A DNA stretch of 64,000 nucleotides, from NCBI GenBank assembly GCA_032768795.1, contig CP136497.1, positions 312,501-376,500 on the forward strand, written 5' to 3'. Source of the DNA: Tremella fuciformis. Lineage: Eukaryota > Basidiomycota > Tremellomycetes > Tremellales > Tremellaceae. The position numbers and the translations under genes are program-made. Every line of letters begins with the position of its first letter. Positions within the stretch are counted from its first letter, which is position 1. The notes beneath the pieces are model-generated. The model did no database searches, was not told the origin of the DNA, and saw only the letters and a list, made by a program, of their open reading frames with translations. This document shows, one piece after another, positions 54,755-64,000 of the stretch.

Positions 54755-57700
54755 ATGGCCCGCGCACTACGCTCGTCCCTCCTTTCCCTCTCCTCGCTCG
54801 CATCCTCCTCCCCCATCGAGACCATCACCGCGACTTTCGTCCTCGTCACCCTCATCTACTTTCAGCTCTTGCACGCCATCAAGGGCTCCGAGTTCTTCCA
54901 CGTCCCCTCGGCCCTCCCGGCCCCGCGGCCCGTCCATCTCGTGCGCCTTGCGCATCCCCACCTGCTGCACGCAGATGCAGACGCCGACGCCGGCTCGCCC
55001 TACCTTCCTCTATCCTCCTCCCCAACACCCTACTACGCGCCAGCAGGCGCAGGCGCAGAATGGACGCCCGTCCCGCCGGGCGAGTTCCGCCGTATCCTCG
55101 AGAGCAACGCGCTCGACGGGGGCTACGTCTTCCCCTCTGAGCACGGGGGCAACGCCGCCGGCGACAAGGCCGTCGTCGTGCTCGTCAAGCAGCTCACGGT
55201 GCTGCGCGAGTCGCAGGCACCCTCGCACGCCTCGATGCGCGAGTGGGAGCACTGGATCACGCACGACCTCGCGGTCGACGTCGGCGGCAGGCGCTACACG
55301 TACCAGGACCTGTGCTTCGACTGCCCCAGAACCGCCCTCGCCCCGCACCCCCTGCACCCCTCCCAGTCCGTCCTCACGCTCTACCTCCTCCCGCCCACGC
55401 CGGACACCCCCACCCTCACCTACCTCAACCACCTCACGCGCCTCCCGCCATTCCTCAGCAGCGACAATGCCACCCTGCGCCTCGCGCCCGCGCCGGGCTC
55501 ATCGTGGGGCTTCTTGCCCAGTCTCGATGGCGCGGGCCTGTTCACCTCGGCGGGCGACGCCACGCAGAGCGAGCGCGAGGAGGAGGATCTGCTGAGTGGG
55601 CTGAGGAATGTCAGGTGGTTTGCCTATGCGGCTAGGGCCTTTGTCATGCGTTTCTACGCCCTCGCCAAGGTGAGTCTCCCCTCTGTGCTCTCGTGCCCGA
55701 CGGGTGCTCATGCCAGAACGCCGACTCGGCCGATATCTTTGTTGTCCTCCTTGGCTACATCCTCATGCACGTCACATTCGTCCACCTCTTCATCAACATG
55801 CGGAGGCTGGGCTCCTCGTTCTGGCTGCGTGAGTCACCCTCCTTTGCCACGCCTTTCCTCCGCTCTCCCTCTGTATATCGTTCGTCTCGCTGACTAGAAG
55901 CCTTTGCGACTATCGTCTCGTCGGTCTTTGGCTTCCTCTCCGCCCTCCTCGCTGCCTACCTCCTCAACGTTCCCATCGACCCCGTCTGCCTGTCTGAAGC
56001 CCTGCCGTTCCTCGTCATCACCATTGGCTGGGACAAGCCTTTCCTCCTTGCCAAAGCCGTCTTTGAGAACCCGGAGATCGCCCCCGTTGCCGCGTCTCCC
56101 GAGCTTTCGCCTATAACACTCAAAGACGACTTTGACGGCAAGGAGAACGGCGGCGCCGACGGTGTGGGACTAGGACTAGACCTTGGTCAGCTGCACAAGG
56201 AGCTTGCCCCCCTCGAGCGGCTTCAGCGTCTAGCAGAGGGCAAAGGCGTCCGCTGGGCTGCTCCCGTCGCTGCCAAAGAGATCGTTGTCGACGCTGTGCG
56301 CAACACAGGCGTCGGGATCGTCCGAGATTACGCACTGGAGATTGCCGTCCTCAGTGTCGGAGCGGCCAGTGGGATCGGCGGCCTGAGGGAGTTCTGCTAC
56401 CTCGCCGCTCTGATCATGGCCGCCGACTGCCTCATGCTCTTCACCTTCTACGTCTCCATCCTCAGTGTCATGGTCGAGGTGCACCGCATCAAGCTCATCC
56501 GCGGGAATGGCAAGCCCAGGCGATCTGCCTCCAAGGCTGACATCCGACGCAACTCGTCCACCTCGTCGCTCACCTCCAACCCGGACGTCTCCGCGACCAC
56601 CTCCATCTGGTCGCGCTCGCAGGCCAAGGACGAAAAGGAGAAGGAGAAGCAGCCCGAGAGCCCTGTCGTCCGCCTCAAGCTCTTCCTCATCATCTCTTTC
56701 CTGACCCTGCACATCCTCAACCTCTGCACCACCCTAACGGAGCAGACGGCCCTCAAGCGCCATTCGACCCATTCCCTCCCGACCACTCATCCCATGCGTA
56801 TTGATCCCCGTGCACCTACCCTCTCGCCTGTCCTGGAAGCTCTGTACGCCAGTCAACCCGCAGAAACAGATATGGCAGTCCAGATTGTCCCGCCCACTTC
56901 GGTCATCATGTCCTTTGACGCCTACACTCCCTCGAGGATGGCCTCGATCGACCATTTCATGTCGGAGTGGACGCAGCTCGTTGGGGATCCCGTCTTGTCC
57001 AAGTGGATCGTCGTCGCCCTTGGTATCTCCGTCCTGCTCAATGGGTACCTTCTCAAGGGCATTGCGAGCAACTCGATCGGAGGTAAAGGGCCTGTTGCTG
57101 CGGCTGCCCAGGCCCTCGTAGGGGTTTTCGACGCGACCATCCCCAAAGACCCGAAGAAGCGCCGATGGTCCGGCGGAGACCATCTCGACCGTCTGCGAAC
57201 CTCCAATGGCGATGCCCACCCTGCCGCAGCTGACACTACCGCAGCTAATGGCCACATGACGCCCAAACATTCGCACTCTGTCGCAGGAGCGATCCCCGTT
57301 CACATGCCTCACCCCGCCCCCGTCGGTGAGCATGCTGCTGGTGACCATACGCCCAAGTCGAGGCATAGCGGTCAGGCAACAGCCAACGGACACATCGTCG
57401 TCCCTAGCTCGCCCAAGATTCCCGTCATTGCTGAGGCTGGCCCCTCCTCTGGTCGCAGCTCTCCGCCGCAGACGTTTGTGGGCCGAAGACCGCTCGAGGA
57501 GATTGTCGAGATCTTTGCTGGAGGTGTGGGCGCGAACAACCTCTCGGACGAGGAGGTCATCTTGCTCGTTCAGAAAGGCAAAGTGGCCCCTTACGCTCTG
57601 GAGAAGGCTCTCAAGAACCTCGAGCGTGCGGTCCGCATTCGCCGTGCCGTCATTTCGCGCGGTTCGCTCACCCAGACACTCGAGGCGAGTGCCCTCCCCA

Positions 57701-59059
57701 TGGCCGACTACGACTACAAGGCCATCATTGGGGCATGTTGCGAGAATGTAATTGGCTACATGCCTCTTCCGGTCGGTATCGCCGGGCCGCTCATGATCGA
57801 CGGTCAACAGCTGCATATCCCCATGGCCACCACCGAGGGCACTCTCGTTGCTTCCACCTCGCGAGGCTGCAAGGCTCTCAATGCTGGTGGAGGTGTCACG
57901 ACCGTCTTGACGCACGACGCGATGACCCGTGGTCCTGCCATTGACTTCCCCTCCATCACTCTGGCTTGCGATGCCCGTATATGGATCGACTCGCCCGAGG
58001 GTTTCAACGAGCTCCGCGAGGCGTTCAACTCGACTTCCCGCTTTGCGCGACTACAAACGCTCGAATGTGCAGTTGCGGGTCGGACACTCTACGTGCGCTT
58101 TGCCACCAGCACTGGCGATGCGATGGGGATGAACATGATCTCCAAGGGGACGGAGAAGGCACTCGAGCGCTTGCAAGAGCGATACCCCGACATGCACGTC
58201 CTTGCCCTCAGCGGCAACTACTGCACGGACAAGAAGCCCGCGGCGATCAACTGGATCGAAGGGCGAGGAAAGAGTGTCGTGGGCGAGGCGGTCGTGCCTG
58301 GAGACATTGTCAAGAGTGTGCTCAAGACGACCGTCAAGGATCTGTGCAACTTGAACATCAAGAAGAACTTGATTGGCAGTGCGATGGCTGGCAGCATTGG
58401 AGGTTTCAACGCTCACGCCGCCAACATCTTGACGGTGCGTCAGCTGTCTCGTTGGGGTCTTAGCTGACTTCTAGGCTGTTTACCTCGCTACTGGACAAGA
58501 TCCCGCTCAGAACGTCGAATCGTCCAACTGCATGACCCTCATGGAACCGATCAACGACGGCAAAGATCTTCTGATTACATGTTCGATGCCGTCTATCGAA
58601 GTCGGCACCGTGGGCGGCGGGACCATTCTCGCTCCCCAACGCGCGATGCTCGAGATGCTCGGTATCGCCGGCGCGCACCCCACTGCCCCCGGCACCAACG
58701 CCCAACGACTCGCACGCATCATCTGCGCGGCCGTCATGGCTGGCGAGCTGAGCTTGATCAGTGCCCTCGCCGCTGGACACCTCATCAAGGCGCACATGAA
58801 GCATAACCGCTCGGTGCCCGCTACGCCCGGTGCGGTCACCCCGAGCGTCTTTGGCATGACCCCTATGCAGTCGAAATCGCTCGACCTACCGAATGGTCAT
58901 ATACCCAACGGCAAGACGAGCCCCGTGATGAGCCGTACGAACGGCTTGGTCCCCATGAGCAGCTCGGCGAGCATGAGCTCGATCAGCGAGGAGAAGGAGA
59001 CGCGGGAGCGGGCCCGAGGCGAGGAGGCCATGGTGGGCCATCCCCATGGCAGAGTGTAG
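54755..59059 (+). CDS. HMG1: HMG-CoA reductase, class I, with sterol-sensing domain
   Basis: Four exons (54755-55669, 55717-55828, 55898-58434, 58475-59059) give 1382 aa. It reduces HMG-CoA to mevalonate with NADPH, the committed step to ergosterol, in the ER membrane. After one membrane segment and a long lumenal loop, the sterol-sensing domain starts near residue 306 ([20 protein letters not shown]). A Ser/Gly-rich linker follows. The catalytic domain (about 890-1300) shows [27 protein letters not shown] (catalytic Glu), [22 protein letters not shown] (catalytic Lys), [13 protein letters not shown] (catalytic Asp) and [15 protein letters not shown] (catalytic His). The Ser after HNR aligns with the human AMPK site, though the flanking consensus is only partly kept. 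The 80-residue Ser-rich C-terminal tail is an addition. Confidence 0.96.
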
Positions 59060-59354
59060 GAGTAATGTGGCTTGATTGTTACCCAGCATGGCACGGCGCA
59101 TCGGACGCGCACACAGTATGTGGTCAGCATTGATACTTGGTTCTTTCGCAATACCATCTCCGAAACATGCATATCATCTCGCTATCTCAGCTATCAGAAA
59201 GGGAAGAGTGATAAGGAGGGGCGTGACGTGGGATTTTGATCCCGGCCAGGTGATCTCCGGCAAAAAGTTGAAAGCAGTCTCGTCCACCACCAGCTGTTGG
59301 TGAAGTTTGACCTGTCAGTTAGTCGTCTTGTATTTGGACACGAGGGCAAGCACA
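59060..59354. other. Intergenic between HMG-CoA reductase and the L1-domain gene
   Basis: 295 bases; HMG1 3' UTR and promoter of the next gene. Nothing specific seen. Confidence 0.35.
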
Positions 59355-60685
59355 ATGCCGCCCGCACCAAAAGCAGCCCGGATATCCAAAGAGTCGACCC
59401 TGGGCCAATCCCCAGCGACCGCCAGCGCGTCCGCCTCTAAATCCACCCCCGGCCTTCCCGAGTCGTTCGACCGCGCCCAGGCGAAGAAAGCAGTCGATGC
59501 GCTGCTCGTCTACCAGAAGAAACGCATGGCCGAGAAGGAGAAGGAGGAGCTGATCCCTCGTGAAGAGCATGTGTGGTTGGTTGTGAATCTTAAACAGGGC
59601 AGTACGAGGCGGGCGCTGAAGCCTGTACGAATGTGCGTTCTCCCCCCTCCTCTCCCCTCTACACCCCTCCCCCGCCCCCCTCCACCTCTCTGGGCTACTT
59701 GCTCGCTGTGTGGGACGCACGCTCGCCTGCTCGCTGGCTCGCACTAAACCGCAGCCAACTCCCCCACCCGCCTCTCCCCCCTCCACCCGCCACCTCCGTC
59801 TGCCTCGTCTCGAAAGACCCGCAGCGCACCTACAAAGACCTCCTCGCCGCACACGACATCAAGTTCGTCAGCCGCGTCGTTGGCGTTGACAAGCTCAAGG
59901 GCAAGTTCAAGCCGTTTGAGGCGCGCCGCGAGCTCCTCAGGGAGCACGAGCTGTTCTTGTGCGACGAGGCGGTCGTCCCTCTCATGCCGCAGTTGTTGGG
60001 CAAGATGTTTTTCGAGGCGAAGAAGTGGGTCTCTTCCCCTCCCCTCTCCCCTCCCTCCCCTCTCCCAATTCCCAACGCTTCTAGTCTGGACAGAGGCACA
60101 CTGTCCCGCTCCCCGGGTCAGCGCCGCTTCGCGCCGCATGCTGATCCCAGACAACCCATCCCCGTCAACCTAAAGCGCAAAGACCTCAAGGCCGAGCTCG
60201 CCCGCGCCATCTCCTCCACGTACTTCCACCCCTCCACCGGCACTTCCCTCGCCGTCCGTATCGCCACACCGCCCACCACGACCCCGCAACAGACGCTCGA
60301 CAACGTCCTCGCCGCCACGCCGCTCGTGCTTGCCCAGGTGGCTGGCGGCCTGGAGAACGTTCTCAGTGTCGGCATCAAAATGAGCGAGAGCGTCTTGTTG
60401 CCTATATGGTCCAGCAAGCTCGAGGGGCGGTTCGTGCAGCCCGCCGCGCCTGCAAAGGGAAAGAGCGCAAAGGCGGACAAGGCCGATGTGGAGATGAGCA
60501 GCGAGGATGAGGCGGAGCCGGCAGCTGCTGCTGCACCGAAGCCCACGCCCACACCGAAGAAGGTGCTGGCGCCTGCGAAAAAGGCAGTCAAGAAGACGGA
60601 CAAGCTGGCGGCGAAGAAAGACGGCAAGAAGGTCTCTTCGGCAAGCAAGAAGAGCGCAAAGTCTGCCATCCTCGGCAGCCGGTAG
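59355..60685 (+). CDS. Ribosomal L1-domain protein, ribosome biogenesis (Cic1/Utp30/RSL1D1 type)
   Basis: Three exons (59355-59632, 59755-60024, 60151-60685) give 360 aa. L1-domain proteins of this branch act in the nucleolus on pre-rRNA. Marks: FDRAQAKKAVDALLVYQKK at the start of the domain, EEHVWLVVNLKQ, KDPQRTYKDLL, the two-part HELFLCDEAVVPLMPQLLGK and KKQPIPVNLKRKDL, then GGLENVLSVGIKM. The C-terminal 100 residues are Lys/Ala-rich (KKAVKKTDKLAAKKDGKK), typical of nucleolar proteins. The two introns are longer than most in this window (122 and 126 nt), C/T-rich. Whether it is the Cic1 or Utp30 orthologue cannot be settled by eye. Confidence 0.85.
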
Positions 60686-60777
60686 TCCTTCTCTGGTGAT
60701 CTTGCATGCTTTGTCTGTACTTGTTTCCTTCCCTCTCGCATGGTTACCCGTATGCATGTTGATAGATAATGGTCATG

Positions 60778-62120
60778 CTACAGCCTCCCGCGCCTTGCGC
60801 CGAGTCGGCCCCCGCCCCCGCGGGCCATCTTGCGCTTCATCTCTTCTCTGCGCTTTTCCAGCGCTTCCTCTTCTTCTTTCTCTTTCTCTCGCTTGGCTTT
60901 CTGGGACGGTCTCGGTGGCTCGGGAGGTGGAGAGGTGCTTGACTCAGCAGGAGTCGCACGTTTCTTCGTCTTCGTAGGCGACGGAGCTCCGGATGCCTTC
61001 GATGGTGGGACGCTCGCCGAGGCGGTCGAGGCGGCTCTGCTGCCTGAGGGATCTGGCGATGGTTGGCGCCGCTTGCCTACCCCAAGCTTGCGTGGCGGCG
61101 GAGAGTCGTCACCGTCTGCACCGTCTTCCGGGCTCTTGGCGGTCTTCCGAGCCGACCGCGGCGTCTTGCTTGCAGTAGCATGTAACGCCGGCTGAGGAGT
61201 AGGCGTGGGTGTAGCCGAGGGCGAGCGATACTCTTCCTCGTCTCCTTCGTCTCCTTCGTCTTCACCGGCCGGTTCTTCCGGTACAGGACTGCTAGACGGT
61301 ACAAGCTCTTCTTCTTCTTTAGACCTAGATGTAGACGGTACTGGACTGCGTGACGTGCTCGGCTCGGCCTTGGCCTGTGAAGTACCCGCTGAGAGCTCTT
61401 TCAGGATGTCGGTCGATTCGAGAATGGCCAGGACGTCCTGGACGCCGGCTAGGGGGTTCCGTATGGCAGAGGGATGCGAGAGCCCGATGAGGGGTACAAC
61501 CAGGTGCTTGGCCAGCATATGTAGTGGTTGACGGCCTTTGATCTCTCTGAAGGTCAGCCCTTCGTCTGGACAGATAGCGAAACGTACGAGGTGAAGAATT
61601 GCCAGGAAAAGGTCGAGTGCCGCAGCTCGAAGATCGCATCCTGCCCTCAGACGCTATTCACTCAGATGGAAAGCCAGCCCGACTCACATGATAGTCGTGC
61701 TTCTTCACCTGCAGCTTCGTCTTATTCCATACTCCACCAAACAAGTGGCCGAGGCTCGACAGCGCCGACTCGGTCTGCGACTTGATGTCCCCCTCTTCTG
61801 CGCCGTTCGACAACTCCATCGCCTCACGCACCTCTTCGAGCCGATAGAGGATAGCGGGCGAGGTGAGCGCTTCGTATAAGACTCTATCGAGGTCCGTGGC
61901 GAGGAAGACATAGCCGGGTTTCGAAGGGTGCGGGGCGTATTTCTGCACTGTCAGCCAAGTCTCGATTGCCACTGTTCATTGAGCTGACGATCAGCCAGAG
62001 GTGGTTGTTGGGATCGGATTTGAGCTGCCATGGTGCGCCGAGTAGAGCTTGCTCCAACTGGAGCGTCAGAGTTCTGCTCGTACGAGGAGAGAGCGGGCTC
62101 ACCTCTGCCCCGAGCGACAT
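60778..62120 (-). CDS. NEJ1: XLF/Nej1-type non-homologous end-joining factor
   Basis: Five exons (62120-62103, 62057-61989, 61942-61688, 61640-61588, 61546-60778) give 387 aa. XLF/Nej1 bridges DNA ends with ligase IV-XRCC4 in the nucleus. The first 170 residues match the XLF head: LEQALLGAPWQL, GYVFLATDLDRVLYEAL, a helical region, then HSTFSWQFFTS and HLVVPLIGLSH at the end of the head. The rest is a long acidic, Ser/Pro-rich tail ending in a Lys/Glu-rich helix (KREKEKEEEEALEKRREEM) and a basic GGGGRLGARRGRL. Vertebrate XLF also ends in a basic Ku-binding tail, but with a terminal Phe that is absent here. Intron 1 is 45 nt and in frame, so retention would add 15 residues. Sequence drift in this family is high, hence the confidence. 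Confidence 0.75.
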
Positions 62121-62526
62121 GCTCGTATGCTCTTACCTCTCGACCGCATCGATCAGTTCTCGTTGAACTTGTGGGCCGGTGCCTGAAAGCGGAGGCCACG
62201 TGACATGCGCGTCAACCCTGAAACGACGAAGTGGATTCCACAGTTCAGTGTCCATCTGTATTCGTTTGGCGTTCTCGGCTCGACTGTTGGGGCTGCTAGG
62301 GCGGAAGCAGGAGTGAATTCCGGCAGACGACCGTTTGCAAGTGGCGAGGGCTCTGCGTGCTAGTCGAGGTCGGACATCAGCGGCGGTCAGTAGCCGGGAG
62401 CAGGGGCGCCCGCGGTACTGAGGGTGAGCTAGCTGGTGCGACGGGTGGAAGCTCATCGTACAGGCTGTCTCTATCAGGACGCTCGACCCAAAAGGCAGCT
62501 CTGGTACTCGCTCTCGGCTCGCCACT
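62121..62526. promoter_or_regulatory. Divergent promoter between NEJ1 and COG7
   Basis: 406 bases between two head-to-head genes. No TATA box or known motif seen. Confidence 0.4.
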
Positions 62527-64000
62527 ATGGACACACCGCCCGTCGACGGCGCAGACGACGATGTCGTCGACCTGGCCACCCCACCGCCCGAATCACCCGC
62601 AGAAGAGACACCATCCTCCCTCACCTCCTTGGCGGCGATAGCAGCGGCCGTCGACTCCCACCCCTCCATCCCGTCCTTCCTGAACGAGCTCCTCGCGCCC
62701 TTATTCCCCCATCCCACCGTCGACCCCGAAGACCCGCCAGATATCCTCCCGCTCGAGAAAGCCCTCAATGACCTCTCGACCCGCTTCTCCCTCCTCTCAT
62801 CGGACACCTCGTCTGCCCTCGAGCAGAGCATACAGGATATATCCCGCACGGTCCCGCGGCTGACGTACGACCTGCAGTTCATGCGCGAGTCCGCCACATC
62901 ATTGCAGTCATCGCTGTCGCTGGTCCGGGATCGAGTCGCACGTCAGACTTCGGCCACGTCTGTCAAATCACCCAAATCGCCCCTGAATGGCGATGAGGTG
63001 CCAAACGGCCGGAACGGTCCATCCTCCGCTGCCGAGACGGAAGAAGCCAAGACTCATAGATCACTAGAGAAACTCGCACACCTCGACCTCCTCAAATCTC
63101 GCATGGAGTCTGCGCGCGATATCCTTCGCGAAGCCGAATCATGGTCGACGCTGGAAGCGGAGGTCCAGGGCCTCATCGAGTCGCAGTCATTCACGAAAGC
63201 CGGTGAGAGGCTGGCCGAAGCGAGCAGGAGTATGGTCGTCTTCCAGAACACCCCGGGCGAGTTTGAGAGCAAGAAGACTCTACTCGTCAGTCTGCAGAAC
63301 GAGCTCGAGACGTCGCTTTCTGCTGCGCTCAAGGAGGCCATCGCCAAGGTCGACGTCGAAGGATGTGCGAGGTTCTACGGTATCTTCGAGATGATGGAGC
63401 GGGAACAGGAGTTCAGGAACTACTACTTCTCGGCTCGGCGTGCGGGCATCGTGGACGAATGGGAAAAGGCCTCGCTGGTGGAGACCGGCAACGTGGAGGA
63501 AGGCGTCAAATGCTCTGTCTTCTTGCCGAATTGGTACACCAGCGTCATGGCCGTGGTCAGCACGGAGCGCAATCAGATCCCCCAGATCTTCCTGCCGAGC
63601 TTGTCCCAGGGTATCCTCGCCAGCTTCCTGCAAACGACCTTTGATGTCCTCAACCCTTCTTTGCAATCCCGCCTTTCTACAGTCGCGGACTACCACGGAG
63701 CGTCCGCTTTGCCTGAACTGATTCGACTGTTCAAGGCCACCGAAGAGCTTGGATTCTCCATTCAGGGTTCGCTCGATAAGCTTGCCTTCAACACCCAAGG
63801 CGGGCTGCTTAGCGGTTCTGCGCTCGCAACGTCTCCATCACCCAATCCTGTCAGTCCGACTGCAGCAACGACCCCGGACAAGGACCATCCTCAAAAGTCT
63901 CGGGTCAAGCGCTTATCGGTCTCGAGACGATTCTCACGAGTGGCCTCGTCTATTGCTGAAGCTTCGTCGGGTCCGTCCACCTCGCCAACGCCATGGGAAA
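62527..64000 (+). CDS. COG7: Conserved oligomeric Golgi complex subunit 7 (5' part, runs off window)
   Basis: A frame open from ATG 62527 to the window end (491 codons), with no intron needed so far. COG7 is in lobe B of the COG tether that recycles Golgi enzymes. Marks: an N-terminal acidic/Pro-rich start, FLNELLAPLF, a coiled-coil region (LEQSIQDISRTVPRLTYDL) and the COG7 core KLAHLDLLKSRMESARDIL, EAESWSTLEAEVQGLIES, VDVEGCARFYGIFEMMER, NYYFSARRAGIVDEW. The spacing of these blocks fits COG7 better than COG3 or COG5. A Ser/Thr-rich insert (about residues 430-490) is visible just before the end. The missing 3' part should hold the rest of the helical bundle. Confidence 0.75.
   Translation, partial: MDTPPVDGADDDVVDLATPPPESPAEETPSSLTSLAAIAAAVDSHPSIPSFLNELLAPLFPHPTVDPEDPPDILPLEKALNDLSTRFSLLSSDTSSALEQSIQDISRTVPRLTYDLQFMRESATSLQSSLSLVRDRVARQTSATSVKSPKSPLNGDEVPNGRNGPSSAAETEEAKTHRSLEKLAHLDLLKSRMESARDILREAESWSTLEAEVQGLIESQSFTKAGERLAEASRSMVVFQNTPGEFESKKTLLVSLQNELETSLSAALKEAIAKVDVEGCARFYGIFEMMEREQEFRNYYFSARRAGIVDEWEKASLVETGNVEEGVKCSVFLPNWYTSVMAVVSTERNQIPQIFLPSLSQGILASFLQTTFDVLNPSLQSRLSTVADYHGASALPELIRLFKATEELGFSIQGSLDKLAFNTQGGLLSGSALATSPSPNPVSPTAATTPDKDHPQKSRVKRLSVSRRFSRVASSIAEASSGPSTSPTPWE

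Noticed and set aside
54366..55595. Plus-strand ORF of 409 codons
   Set aside because: Starts in the leader of HMG-CoA reductase and continues out of frame through exon 1; Ser/Arg/Pro-only composition.
56734..57915. Minus-strand ORF of 393 codons
   Set aside because: Antisense shadow of the HMG-CoA reductase linker and catalytic domain.
1..64000. CRISPR arrays, rRNA, tRNA genes, insertion sequences
   Set aside because: Nothing with the needed repeats, cloverleaf pattern or transposase was seen. The window is eukaryotic chromosomal DNA.

Overview
This window reads as nuclear DNA of a basidiomycete yeast, most likely a Tremellomycete (inference). The coding DNA is GC-rich. Almost every gene is cut by very short GT-AG introns of about 35-60 nt, usually ending in a GCTGAC-like branch site only a few bases before the acceptor. 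The gene set is a normal fungal one. I saw no plasmid, virus, CRISPR, rRNA or tRNA signal. All gene models below were spliced by hand, and I checked reading-frame continuity for most of them.

Layout. 1-15 kb: the 3' end of an RGG-rich protein; a UBE2G-type ubiquitin-conjugating enzyme (-); NOC4 (+); a proline/serine-rich protein (-); an MCH1-like transporter (-); POT1 with a very long N-terminal extension (+); a Zn2Cys6 transcription factor (-). 15-30 kb: a secreted histidine-acid-phosphatase-like protein, then a transport-rich stretch with a monocarboxylate-type MFS protein (+), a PTR2 peptide transporter (+), a sugar transporter (-), an unknown protein (-) and a siderophore transporter (-). 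GATA-type sites lie upstream of the peptide and siderophore transporters. 31-36 kb: an unknown serine-rich ORF, a Siw14/Oca-type phosphatase without its catalytic cysteine (-), MCM10 (+) and a small charged protein (-). 36-37 kb: an AT-richer island with hairpins and direct repeats that looks inserted. 37-48 kb: an ADP1-like ABC transporter (+), an SV2-like MFS transporter (+), an FAD monooxygenase (+) and a large disordered protein (+). 48-64 kb: a DUF89/ARMT1 protein (-), an NHP6-type HMG-box protein (+), a CDP-alcohol phosphotransferase (+), HMG-CoA reductase (+), an L1-domain ribosome-biogenesis protein (+), an XLF/Nej1 end-joining factor (-) and the 5' part of COG7 (+, running off the end).

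How the genes relate. There is no operon-like pathway cluster. Local themes are uptake of monocarboxylates, peptides, sugars and siderophores (17.8-30.1 kb), genome maintenance (POT1, MCM10, XLF/NEJ1), ribosome assembly (NOC4, L1-domain protein) and membrane lipid synthesis (CDP-alcohol phosphotransferase next to HMG-CoA reductase). The most notable observations are the microexons (6, 10 and 13 nt), two GC-AG introns in one gene, the POT1 architecture, the dead phosphatase motif, two ATCWGATAA iron-GATA sites before the siderophore transporter, and the hairpin island at 36 kb.
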